From: a bacterium
GTDB taxonomy: Bacteria > Bacteroidota > Bacteroidia > Bacteroidales > Bacteroidaceae
Reading direction: 5' to 3'
NCBI GenBank assembly: GCA_004559785.1
Contig: SFXD01000052.1
Coordinates: forward strand, 1-19,793
Length of the DNA: 19,793 nt
The first letter of the stretch is position 1. Each line of letters begins with the position of its first letter. A program made the translations under genes and the position numbers. The notes below the pieces were generated by a model. That model ran no database searches. It had not been told where the DNA came from and was given only the letters and a program-made list of their open reading frames with translations. Below, piece by piece: positions 1 to 6,556 of the stretch.

Positions 1-1
1 T

Positions 2-142
2 GCCGTAACACCTGCGGCACGGAAGAAGGCAAGGGAAAGTCTTGACAATGCTTCGACACTGGCGTTAAGGAAAAACAATCTCCCCAAAGTAGGGACTGAA
101 AAGCATATCAAGCCCATCCTCATTCCCATGGAGATGAAGTAA
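2..142 (+). CDS. 3' end of an unrecognised gene (partial)
   Basis: An open frame enters from the left edge and ends at TAA 140-142, giving the last 46 residues of a protein. The tail is basic (for example ARKKARESL early and HIKPILIPMEMK at the end) with no motif I recognise. A strong hairpin terminator begins about 40 bp after the stop, which supports this being a real gene end. No function is assigned; the frame could also be fortuitous given its length. Confidence 0.5.
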   Translation, partial: AVTPAARKKARESLDNASTLALRKNNLPKVGTEKHIKPILIPMEMK

Positions 143-182
143 CAAGCCTTCTCCTTTTAGGGGGGAAGCTTGGCAGACAGGG

Positions 183-230
183 CAGGAGGCAAACGCCTAT
201 CGAGGGCGTTTTGCCTCCTGTCTGTATTTT
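183..230 (+). terminator. Hairpin terminator after the first gene
   Basis: The left arm 183-197 (CAGGAGGCAAACGCC) pairs with the right arm 205-220 through 15 base pairs with one bulged T and a 7-nt loop. A short T-rich stretch (ATTTT) follows at 226-230. It sits about 40 bp downstream of the stop at 142, as a rho-independent terminator would. The U-tract is short, as is common in Bacteroidota. Confidence 0.75.
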
Positions 231-266
231 ACATCGTCCCCAATAGGAGATAAATTCAATGCCGGG

Positions 267-327
267 AAGGTTATTAACCTTGCGGCGTTAGGGTTATTAA
301 CCTTGCGGCGTTAAGGTTATTAACCTT
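267..327. repeat. 23-bp tandem repeat containing a palindrome, 2.6 copies
   Basis: Units start at 267, 290 and 313, a spacing of 23 bp. Each carries a near-perfect palindrome, AAGGTTATTAACCTT (7-bp arms around one central base; the second copy has AG for AA), followed by GCGGCGTT in the first two copies. The third copy stops after the palindrome. No coding function is apparent; this could be a protein-binding array or a short mobile or REP-like intergenic repeat. Confidence 0.85.
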
Positions 328-504
328 ACTGCCATCGAAGATATATTGCCTTATGAGGGGAAGATACATGTAGCCCCATTCCTCCCCGATGTGCAGGTTA
401 GTTAGGAACAATATGAGCTTGCCCCCTTGCCTGTAATGATTTATTACTGATACGCCGAACGGCATCTATAGGCGAGGAAAGATGCCACGCCCGTGGTGGT
501 TTCT

Positions 505-563
505 TCCCTCCCGAGGAAAAAATACATCCCTCCCGAGGAAATAATATTTCCCTCCCGAGGAAA
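505..563. repeat. 22-bp-period direct repeat, 3 copies of TCCCTCCCGAGGAAA
   Basis: The 15-bp core TCCCTCCCGAGGAAA occurs at 505-519, 527-541 and 549-563, a constant 22-bp period, separated by A/T-rich spacers. Within the core, TTCC/TC and GA/GGAA halves give partial dyad symmetry. It lies about 340 bp upstream of the esterase start and may be a protein-binding array or a genome-wide intergenic repeat; the sequence alone does not decide. Confidence 0.85.
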
Positions 564-814
564 ATCTTCATCTCACTGGAGGAAGAAAATCGAGGCAGCA
601 CGATTGTAAATAATTTTCGGCACCTCACCAATGGGTTCCTGCCTGGGACAAAAAAATAACGACGAGCGGAAACAGCACGCCCCCAACCACCGAGGGGACG
701 AAGGCACGGGCAACTTGGTGATTTTTGGGCAAATGTCAAGGCTCTGCCATCGGGATGTATGGGATAATGCGTATATTTCCACTAATGAAAACGTGATTTC
801 TTTATCTCGACTGG

Positions 815-844
815 CTTGTAATCCGGGATTTTTGCGTATCTTTG
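815..844 (+). promoter_or_regulatory. Bacteroidota-type promoter for the esterase/rsmF pair
   Basis: TATCTTTG at 837-844 matches the -7 consensus TAnnTTTG. A partial -33 element (CTTG, 815-818) lies 18 bp upstream, close to the usual 19-21 bp. The predicted transcript would have a leader of roughly 55 nt before the ATG at 907. Confidence 0.6.
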
Positions 845-906
845 CAAATTGGAATACAATGGGCATGAGAATACTGAAAACCAACAATAATAAAACCACA
901 TTCATC

Positions 907-1773
907 ATGAAGAGACTTCTATCCTTTTTCCTCCTCTCGTTGCCTGCGGCACTCACCCTGACGGCAGGCAACATAGTAACCGACACCATACACAGCAAGG
1001 TGCTGGGGGCTGACGTCTGTTACAACGTATATCTGCCAAGCGGCTTCGGCAAGCAGGCCGACGCTCGCTACCCGGTAGTCTACCTGCTGCACGGGCTGAG
1101 CGACGACTACCGTGCATGGCGCGACAAGGGACAGATGCAGAGCGTGGCTGACGAATTGATTGAATCCGGAGAGGCCTGCAAGATGGTAATCATCATGCCG
1201 GGTGCAGGTGGCCCGGACATCCACAATACATGGAACGGCTACTTCAACATGCCGGGATGGGCATACGAGGACTTCTTTTTCACGGAGCTGTTGCCTACGG
1301 CAGAGGCAAAGTACAGGGTTGTCGGCGACAAGGGTCACCGTGCCATCATGGGGCTGTCCATGGGAGGCGGTGGCAGCACGGTATATTGCCAGAGGCATCC
1401 CGACATGTTCTCGTCGTGCTATGCCATGAGCGCATGGTTGGACGAGGGATCACTCAAGGCGGACGACTCGCAGCCGAAGGACAAACTGTACTACGTCAAG
1501 ACTGCCGTACGGGAACACTCCGCACTGGACTTCGTGGAGAAGGCATCTGAAGAGACCCGCAACGAACTGCGGACCGTCAAGTGGTTCATAGACTGCGGAG
1601 ATGACGATTTCCTCATCGACCTTTCGGTAAGGCTGCACCAGCTTATGAGAGACTCGCGCATCAAGAGCGAGCTGCGCATACGCAACGGAGTCCACAACTG
1701 GGAATACTGGCACGAGGCCCTTAGGATGGCGTTGCCCTTTGCAAGCCGCAGCTTCGACTGCAATGGGAAATAA
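907..1773 (+). CDS. Secreted esterase, CE1/esterase-D-like alpha/beta hydrolase
   Basis: This 288-residue protein is an exported serine esterase of the family that includes bacterial feruloyl and acetyl-xylan esterases. It has a signal peptide at residues 1-20 (MKRLL, then a hydrophobic core) and the oxyanion motif YLLHGLSDD at about 59-67. The nucleophile elbow GLSMGG has Ser151, a candidate acid is in CGDDD (230-234), and the catalytic His is His263 in GVHNWEYW, so the triad looks intact. The frame is open further upstream, but ATG 907 was chosen because it opens the signal peptide and lies just after a promoter. It probably acts in the periplasm or at the surface on acyl-decorated plant polysaccharide; that substrate is inference from family. 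It overlaps the next gene by 11 bp. Confidence 0.85.
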   Translation: MKRLLSFFLLSLPAALTLTAGNIVTDTIHSKVLGADVCYNVYLPSGFGKQADARYPVVYLLHGLSDDYRAWRDKGQMQSVADELIESGEACKMVIIMPGAGGPDIHNTWNGYFNMPGWAYEDFFFTELLPTAEAKYRVVGDKGHRAIMGLSMGGGGSTVYCQRHPDMFSSCYAMSAWLDEGSLKADDSQPKDKLYYVKTAVREHSALDFVEKASEETRNELRTVKWFIDCGDDDFLIDLSVRLHQLMRDSRIKSELRIRNGVHNWEYWHEALRMALPFASRSFDCNGK

Positions 1774-2986
1774 GCGGAAGGGAAAACAGCCCTCCGTCAA
1801 GACCTGCGGCACGGACGGACTGCCACCTGGCTTCCTTGGCCTGATGTCCGAGCAGTATGGGGCAGAAACGGCCTCGGGACTGTGCCACGCCCTGATGCAC
1901 TCCGAGCCGGAGACTTCCATACGCATCAACCGCCGCAAGCTGGACATCGAGTTGCCCCTCGACCGCGTGCCTTGGTGCAGGGATGCATATTACCTTGCAG
2001 CGCGCCCTACGTTCACCTTCGACCCCCTGCTACATGCAGGAGCCTACTACGTGCAGGAAGCGTCGTCCATGTATGTAGCGGAAATGGTGTGCAGGTACGC
2101 AGAGTCGGGAGGCAAGCGTCCGCTGGCCGCCCTTGACCTGTGTGCCGCCCCCGGGGGGAAGTCCACGCTGCTTGCAGGACTACTGCACGAAGGCTCTACC
2201 CTGATAAGCAACGAGGCTATCCCCAAGCGTGCCCACATCCTGTCCGAGAACATGCAGAAGTGGACGCGCATGCCGCACGGCGACTACCCGGTACGGAACG
2301 TGGTCAGCAACAACAACCCTGCCGACTTCCACGCCTTTACGGGGACAATCGACCTGCTCCTTGCAGACGTGCCATGCTCGGGCGAAGGGATGTTCCGCAA
2401 GGACAGGCAGGCCGTGAAGGAATGGTCGGTGGAGGCCGTGGCCACGTGCCAGGCCAGGCAGCGCGGGATAGTAGAGGACGCATGGCACGTACTGCGCCCG
2501 GGCGGACTGCTGATATACTCGACATGTACGTTCAACAGATACGAGGACGAGTACAATGCACGGTGGATATGCCAGACCCTTGGCGGCGAGCTACTTGAGG
2601 AACGCCATTTCCTGCCAGGCAGGGACAGGGGAGAAGGCTTCTATGCAGCCGCCATACGCAAGCATGAGGCGCATGGCCCGGCAAGCGGAGTAGCCAGCCT
2701 TGACTCGGCAATCAGCACGCTGAACGTGATGCCCAAGGCTTTCGACATCGTGGAAGGCACCCCACGCGTGGAACTATCATACCAGGATGCCGTAGGCTAC
2801 CTGCGCCGCGAGGCAGTCAGGGTAGAGGCTCCGGCAGGGATGGTGCTGCTTTGCCACCGGGGCCTGATACTGGGACCGGGTAAGTGCGTGGGAAACAGAA
2901 TCAACAACCTATACCCAACGGAGTGGCGCATTCGCAGCGGACATGCCGCACCCTTCTGCATCACGGATCTGCTGGCAGGCAGCTGA
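1763..2986 (+). CDS. RsmF-like rRNA (cytosine-C5)-methyltransferase
   Basis: This is a 407-residue NOL1/NOP2/Sun-family RNA m5C methyltransferase, which transfers a methyl group from S-adenosylmethionine to a cytosine in 16S rRNA or tRNA. It shows the SAM-binding motif DLCAAPGGKS (residues 125-134), motif IV DVPCSGEG (202-209, Cys205 for release) and motif VI STCTF (253-257, Cys255 the nucleophile). The C-terminal ~110 residues resemble the RNA-binding tail of RsmF. ATG 1763 lies inside the last codons of the esterase gene (TAA 1771-1773), an 11-bp overlap that suggests co-transcription and translational coupling; an in-frame TTG at 1739 is less likely. The exact rRNA target cannot be read from sequence. 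Confidence 0.9.
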   Translation: MGNKRKGKQPSVKTCGTDGLPPGFLGLMSEQYGAETASGLCHALMHSEPETSIRINRRKLDIELPLDRVPWCRDAYYLAARPTFTFDPLLHAGAYYVQEASSMYVAEMVCRYAESGGKRPLAALDLCAAPGGKSTLLAGLLHEGSTLISNEAIPKRAHILSENMQKWTRMPHGDYPVRNVVSNNNPADFHAFTGTIDLLLADVPCSGEGMFRKDRQAVKEWSVEAVATCQARQRGIVEDAWHVLRPGGLLIYSTCTFNRYEDEYNARWICQTLGGELLEERHFLPGRDRGEGFYAAAIRKHEAHGPASGVASLDSAISTLNVMPKAFDIVEGTPRVELSYQDAVGYLRREAVRVEAPAGMVLLCHRGLILGPGKCVGNRINNLYPTEWRIRSGHAAPFCITDLLAGS

Positions 2987-3007
2987 CGCCCCTGCCTTGC
3001 ATCGTCC

Positions 3008-4090
3008 CTAACGGGAACTACGGCGGAACTCGGTAGGGCTGCAGTGCTTCCTCTCCTTGAAGAAGCGGGAGAAAACCACGAGGGAGGAGAAGCCGTACCT
3101 GTCCGATATCTCCTGTACGGAAAGCGACGTGTTGGCAAGTGCCATTTCCACCTCATGCAGCAGGCACGCATCGATAATCTGCTTGGGCGACTTGTCGGAG
3201 ACGCGCCTCGTGACCTGTGCCAGGTAGCGCGCTGAGATGGCAAGGCGTGAGGCATAGAAGCCTACGTCGTGAGACTCGGAGCAATGTGCCGGTACCAGCG
3301 ACAGGAACCTGTTATAGAGTTCCCTGGGGCGGATGTCCAGGTTCTTGCTTTCCACGGAATAGACTATCCTGCTATGTATGTAGTCGTGGGCTGCCGACAC
3401 GGCCCCTGCCACGTCGTCGCCCAAGGCAAGGCGGGTGGCAATGGCTGTGGACAAGGCTCCCCCAACGCCATGCCTCTGCCAGCCCTCGACGTTGAACGAG
3501 GAAAAGAAGATATCCGCCCCGTCGCCTGACAGCAAGGCTCCTACCCTGCCCTCGGAATGCATGCCGCCACGCAGCATGACGTACTCCGCACCCATCTCAT
3601 GAAAGGCCCCGGCGGCACGGAGCATGTCGTCGCTCGTGCCCAAGCTCCTGTCCAGTATCACCTCCGCCTCGTTGCACTTCAGCATCAGCACCCGGCATAT
3701 CGGAACCAGCTCGCGGCAGAAGCACCTCACGGAATCGTCATCCATCAGCCGACGACCATGCGAGGACAATATTCCGGGCGAACAGACTATGTTGGGACTG
3801 CCCACTATCTCGTCCCTCACATAACGGATGCTGGCGGGGGAGAAGAGCATGCCCACCTTTACCGCCCTGGGGCGGCAGTCCTCGTAGACATCCCTTATCT
3901 GGCCCACGATGGCCTCGGGACTCAACGGATAGATGCCGTGTATGCCGCTGGCATTCTGCACGGTGACTGAGGTGACTGCCGTAACGGCGTATGCCCCAAG
4001 TTCCTTGACGGTCTTGATGTCTGCCTGAATGCCAGACGCTCCCGTACTGTCGGAACCCGTTATGCACAAGATGGGAACCTGCTGTTTCAT
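3008..4090 (-). CDS. ThiD/PdxK-like kinase domain fused to AraC-type DNA-binding domain
   Basis: This 360-residue protein joins a ribokinase-fold domain of the hydroxymethylpyrimidine/pyridoxal kinase type (about residues 1-245) to an AraC/XylS helix-turn-helix domain (about 265-360, with LSVQEISDRYGFSS and FSRFFKERKHCSPTEFRR). The N-terminal half keeps ITGSDSTGASGIQADIKT and a KVGML strand. In the C-terminal loop, where active ThiD has HGTGCTLS and pyridoxal kinases have GTGD, this protein reads HGVGGALS, so the catalytic Cys/Asp position is Gly211. The DPV motif region also reads CSP. I infer a ligand-sensing transcription factor for the divergent pdxST genes, which start 175 bp away. Automatic annotation would probably call it ThiD. 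ATG 4090 was chosen because homology begins there; an upstream start at 4171 would add 27 non-conserved residues. Confidence 0.85.
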   Translation of the reverse strand: MKQQVPILCITGSDSTGASGIQADIKTVKELGAYAVTAVTSVTVQNASGIHGIYPLSPEAIVGQIRDVYEDCRPRAVKVGMLFSPASIRYVRDEIVGSPNIVCSPGILSSHGRRLMDDDSVRCFCRELVPICRVLMLKCNEAEVILDRSLGTSDDMLRAAGAFHEMGAEYVMLRGGMHSEGRVGALLSGDGADIFFSSFNVEGWQRHGVGGALSTAIATRLALGDDVAGAVSAAHDYIHSRIVYSVESKNLDIRPRELYNRFLSLVPAHCSESHDVGFYASRLAISARYLAQVTRRVSDKSPKQIIDACLLHEVEMALANTSLSVQEISDRYGFSSLVVFSRFFKERKHCSPTEFRRSSR

Positions 4091-4094
4091 GTGC

Positions 4095-4102
4095 CAAAGA
4101 TA
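4095..4102 (-). promoter_or_regulatory. -7 box of the kinase-AraC gene
   Basis: Read on the minus strand this is TATCTTTG, a full match to TAnnTTTG. Only four bases separate it from the ATG at 4090, so transcription would start at or beside the start codon. No clean -33 TTTG is seen at the normal distance, so the call is moderate. Confidence 0.5.
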
Positions 4103-4184
4103 CGAATATCCTGCAACAACGGAAAGGGAAAGCATGATAAAATTCTGCAAAATGCGAGATTTTGTTAGCATAACGGGAACTCAC

Positions 4185-4230
4185 GCTTTGCCAAAAGCGA
4201 CAACATGCATACCTTTGCATCGCAAAAAGC
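4185..4230. promoter_or_regulatory. Candidate operator: two dyads over the pdxS promoter
   Basis: GCTTTGCCAAAAGC (4185-4198) and CTTTGCATCGCAAAAAGC (4213-4230) are similar inverted-repeat boxes whose CTTTGC halves begin 27 bp apart. They cover the -33 and the -7/start-site regions. Part of the likeness is forced by the promoter elements themselves, but the matching AAAAGC right halves are not. Binding by the divergent AraC fusion is inference. Confidence 0.35.
4187..4217 (+). promoter_or_regulatory. pdxS promoter (TTTG, 19 bp, TACCTTTG)
   Basis: A -33 TTTG at 4187-4190 and a -7 TACCTTTG at 4210-4217 are spaced by 19 bp, a textbook Bacteroidota promoter. The predicted leader to the ATG at 4266 is about 45 nt. 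The -7 box is the left half of the dyad TTTGCATCGCAAA (4214-4226), a candidate operator covering the start site. Confidence 0.8.
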
Positions 4231-4265
4231 AAACATACACTACATAATTAAATATTAGACAGAAA

Positions 4266-5138
4266 ATGGAAGACAGGACACAACTCAACCGCCAACTGGC
4301 TCAGATGCTGAAGGGCGGAGTAATCATGGACGTTACTACCCCAGAGCAGGCACGCATAGCCGAGGCCGCCGGAGCCTGCGCCGTGATGGCACTGGAACGC
4401 ATACCGGCCGACATACGTGCAGCAGGAGGCGTGAGCCGCATGAGCGACCCAAAGATGATAAAGGGCATACAGGAGGCCGTGAGCATCCCCGTAATGGCAA
4501 AGTGCAGGATCGGGCATTTCGCCGAAGCCCAGATACTGGAGGCAATAGAGATTGACTACATCGACGAGAGCGAGGTGCTCTCGCCTGCCGACGACGTCTA
4601 CCACATCAACAAGCGCGACTTCAAGGTCCCCTTCGTATGCGGGGCAAAGGACCTGGGAGAGGCTCTGAGGCGTATCGCCGAGGGTGCCACCATGATCCGC
4701 ACCAAGGGCGAGCCGGGAACCGGGGACATCATTCAGGCCGTAAGGCACATGAGGATGATGCAGAGCGAGATACGCAGGCTGACGTCACTGCAGCCGGACG
4801 AACTATACGAGGCAGCCAAGCAACTGAGGGTGCCATACGACTTGGTTCAGTTCGTGCACGACAACGGTCGCCTGCCTGTAGTGAACTTTGCGGCAGGCGG
4901 CGTCGCTACGCCCGCAGACGCAGCACTGATGATGCAGCTGGGTGCAGAGGGAGTCTTCGTCGGCAGCGGAATCTTCAAGAGCGGCAATCCCGAGAAGCGT
5001 GCACAAGCCATCGTGAAGGCCGTGACGAACTACAACAACCCAAAGATACTGGCAGAGCTGAGCGAGGACCTGGGCGAAGCCATGGTGGGCATCAACGAAA
5101 GCGAGATAGAAATACTCATGGCGGAGAGAGGCAAGTAA
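4266..5138 (+). CDS. pdxS: Pyridoxal 5'-phosphate synthase subunit PdxS
   Basis: This is the 290-residue lyase subunit of the deoxyxylulose-independent vitamin B6 pathway. It condenses ribose 5-phosphate, glyceraldehyde 3-phosphate and ammonia to pyridoxal 5'-phosphate on a TIM barrel. The key residues are present: Asp22 in IMDVTTPEQA, Lys79 in VMAKCRIGH and Lys147 in MIRTKGEPGTGD, each offset by two from the Bacillus numbering. The length is normal for the family. The gene has its own strong promoter at 4187-4217 and is followed after 42 bp by pdxT, whose product supplies the ammonia; the twelve-plus-twelve synthase complex is cytosolic. The divergent kinase-AraC gene is the likely regulator. 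Confidence 0.98.
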   Translation: MEDRTQLNRQLAQMLKGGVIMDVTTPEQARIAEAAGACAVMALERIPADIRAAGGVSRMSDPKMIKGIQEAVSIPVMAKCRIGHFAEAQILEAIEIDYIDESEVLSPADDVYHINKRDFKVPFVCGAKDLGEALRRIAEGATMIRTKGEPGTGDIIQAVRHMRMMQSEIRRLTSLQPDELYEAAKQLRVPYDLVQFVHDNGRLPVVNFAAGGVATPADAALMMQLGAEGVFVGSGIFKSGNPEKRAQAIVKAVTNYNNPKILAELSEDLGEAMVGINESEIEILMAERGK

Positions 5139-5180
5139 GGGCCTCTCTTTTCCATGAAGGACAGATACAGAGAAAGACAG

Positions 5181-5768
5181 ATGGATTACAGCAAGACGAA
5201 CGTAGCCGTCCTCGCCCTGCAGGGTGCTTTCCTCGAACATCAGCAGATGCTGGAAACGCTGGGGGTGAGGAGCAGGCTCATAAGGAACGGCCAGGACTGG
5301 CAGGACTTCGTGGCGCAAAGCCGTGAAGGCATGGCCTCGGGGCTCGTCATACCCGGAGGCGAGAGCACTGCCATGATGCGCATCATAAGGGACCTTGGGC
5401 TGTATGAGCCAATCAAGGAGGCGATACGGGGAGGAATGGCGGTGCTGGGTACTTGTGCCGGACTCATCATGCTCGACGACAAGCACCTTGGCACGATGGA
5501 CATAAAGGTAAGGCGCAATGCCTATGGCAGGCAGCTGGGCAGCTTCAATGCCGTGCATGAGGTGAAGGGCATAGGCAGATTCCCCATGACTTTCATCAGG
5601 GCTCCATACATAGAATCGGTGGGCGACGGAGTGGAGGTGCTAAGCGTGCTCGACAACCACATAGTGGCGGCAAGGCAGGGAAAGCAACTGGCATGTGCGT
5701 TCCATCCCGAGCTCACAGCGGACACGCGCTTCCACGAAACGTTCCTGTCGCTATGCGCCACAGATTGA
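5181..5768 (+). CDS. pdxT: Pyridoxal 5'-phosphate synthase glutaminase subunit PdxT
   Basis: This 195-residue class I glutaminase hydrolyses glutamine and channels ammonia to PdxS. The oxyanion motif PGGEST is at 58-63, the nucleophile Cys92 in LGTCAGL, and the partner His175 with Glu177 in FHPE. ATG 5181 gives a protein of usual length; an in-frame ATG at 5154 would add nine charged residues (MKDRYRERQ) and cannot be excluded. It is co-transcribed with pdxS. The last 56 bp overlap the 3' end of the convergent TtcA-like gene, an arrangement with no room for a terminator between them. Confidence 0.96.
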   Translation: MDYSKTNVAVLALQGAFLEHQQMLETLGVRSRLIRNGQDWQDFVAQSREGMASGLVIPGGESTAMMRIIRDLGLYEPIKEAIRGGMAVLGTCAGLIMLDDKHLGTMDIKVRRNAYGRQLGSFNAVHEVKGIGRFPMTFIRAPYIESVGDGVEVLSVLDNHIVAARQGKQLACAFHPELTADTRFHETFLSLCATD

Positions 5769-6447
5769 AACGCGCTTCGGGATTGACGCTCTCCATATAG
5801 CCGAGCACCTCCTTCATCGTAGTACGGTGCGTGGCGTGGTCGTAGGGGCAGACAGCCTTCAGCCTACGCAAGCCAGCCTCCGAGGCATATTGGCTGATGT
5901 ATGATTCCCTTACGAGACAGAGAGGCCGGATGACGGTAAGCGGATAGTGCTGCATGGCAACTGAGGGTCGCATGGTATCTATGCGGCCTTCATAGTTCAT
6001 GTTCATGAGCAATGTCACGAGGATGTCGTCCTGATGGTGACCAAGCGCAAGCTTGTTGAAGCCATGGCTCACGGCATAGTCGAACAAGGCCCTGCGCCTA
6101 TGCCGAGCACAGAGGAAGCAGGGGTTCTTGTCCTGCCTGCCCCGGTCCTCGAAGGAGGCGTGTACTACGGCAAGCGGTACGCCTTCCTCACGGCAGAAGG
6201 CATCCAAGGCTGCATGGTCGGACTCGTAGGGGATGTTGTCCATGGTGACGTACGCCGCGCCAACGCTAATCGAAGGACGGAATATGCGTTGACGCTCGGC
6301 AAGCAGACGCGTAAGCAACATGGAGTCCTTGCCGCCTGAAAGCGCGACGAGTATGCGGTCGCCATCTTCCAGCAGCCCATGCTCCACACATCCACGGTTG
6401 AACTGCTTCCTGAGCAGCGATAGGGTTTTGATTGACGATGAATCCAT
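5713..6447 (-). CDS. TtcA-like tRNA 2-thiocytidine synthetase (PP-loop ATPase)
   Basis: This 244-residue enzyme has the ATP-pyrophosphatase PP-loop SGGKDS (residues 37-42), a CxxC pair (CFLC, 110-113) and a third cysteine at 200 in VCPYD. In the TtcA family these cysteines bind the [4Fe-4S] cluster used to thiolate cytidine 32 of tRNA. GHHQDD (136-141) is also typical. It is shorter than Escherichia coli TtcA (about 310), mainly at the C-terminus. ATG 6447 was preferred to 6471 because the -7 box at 6469-6476 overlaps the upstream ATG. The 3' end reads 56 bp into pdxT on the opposite strand. Confidence 0.88.
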   Translation of the reverse strand: MDSSSIKTLSLLRKQFNRGCVEHGLLEDGDRILVALSGGKDSMLLTRLLAERQRIFRPSISVGAAYVTMDNIPYESDHAALDAFCREEGVPLAVVHASFEDRGRQDKNPCFLCARHRRRALFDYAVSHGFNKLALGHHQDDILVTLLMNMNYEGRIDTMRPSVAMQHYPLTVIRPLCLVRESYISQYASEAGLRRLKAVCPYDHATHRTTMKEVLGYMESVNPEARFNLWRIATGTFRGSACPL

Positions 6448-6468
6448 GACTACTTTCCAATATATCGG

Positions 6469-6476
6469 CAAAAGTA
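6469..6476 (-). promoter_or_regulatory. -7 box of the TtcA-like gene
   Basis: On the minus strand this reads TACTTTTG, matching TAnnTTTG, 21 bases before the ATG at 6447. No clear -33 TTTG is visible. It is the reason for preferring the shorter start. Confidence 0.5.
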
Positions 6477-6521
6477 CAACTTTTTGTCGGTTCTTATGGC
6501 TCGTAATTCGAAGAAAAGCAC

Positions 6522-6529
6522 TACCTTTG
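6522..6529 (+). promoter_or_regulatory. -7 box of the glycyl-tRNA synthetase gene
   Basis: TACCTTTG matches TAnnTTTG exactly and is followed by TGCATTC as at pdxS. The ATG at 6557 is 27 bases downstream. The -33 element is not evident. Confidence 0.6.
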
Positions 6530-6556
6530 CATTCAAATTATTAAAATAAGGTAAAA

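Larger units (their letters stand above)
143..906. other. Long intergenic region with repeats, no convincing gene
   Basis: This 764-bp stretch separates the first gene from the esterase. It holds the terminator at 183-230, a 23-bp tandem repeat at 267-327, a 22-bp-period repeat at 505-563 and the esterase promoter near 815-844. Open frames exist on both strands (for example minus 274-465 and 398-739), but they run through the repeats and show no family signature. The esterase frame is also open upstream to 631, but the signal peptide places its start at 907. Confidence 0.6.

Noticed and set aside
274..465. Minus-strand 63-codon open frame, partly protein-like (NLHIGEEWGYMYLPLIRQYIF)
   Set aside because: Its 3' end runs through the 23-bp repeat array, there is no promoter or recognisable family, and composition alone does not support a gene. 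It could be a fossil of a larger gene.
631..906. Upstream 92-codon extension of the esterase frame
   Set aside because: The signal peptide begins at 907 and the promoter box at 837-844 lies inside the extension; the upstream residues are not protein-family-like.
4091..4171. 27-residue N-terminal extension of the kinase-AraC protein, hydrophobic like a signal peptide
   Set aside because: Kinase homology begins at the ATG 4090, the -7 box lies inside the extension, and a cytosolic DNA-binding protein should not carry an export signal.
4637..5326. Long plus-strand open frame overlapping pdxS and pdxT in another frame
   Set aside because: It is Arg/Gly-rich in the manner of a shadow frame in G+C-rich coding DNA and lies over two well-supported genes.
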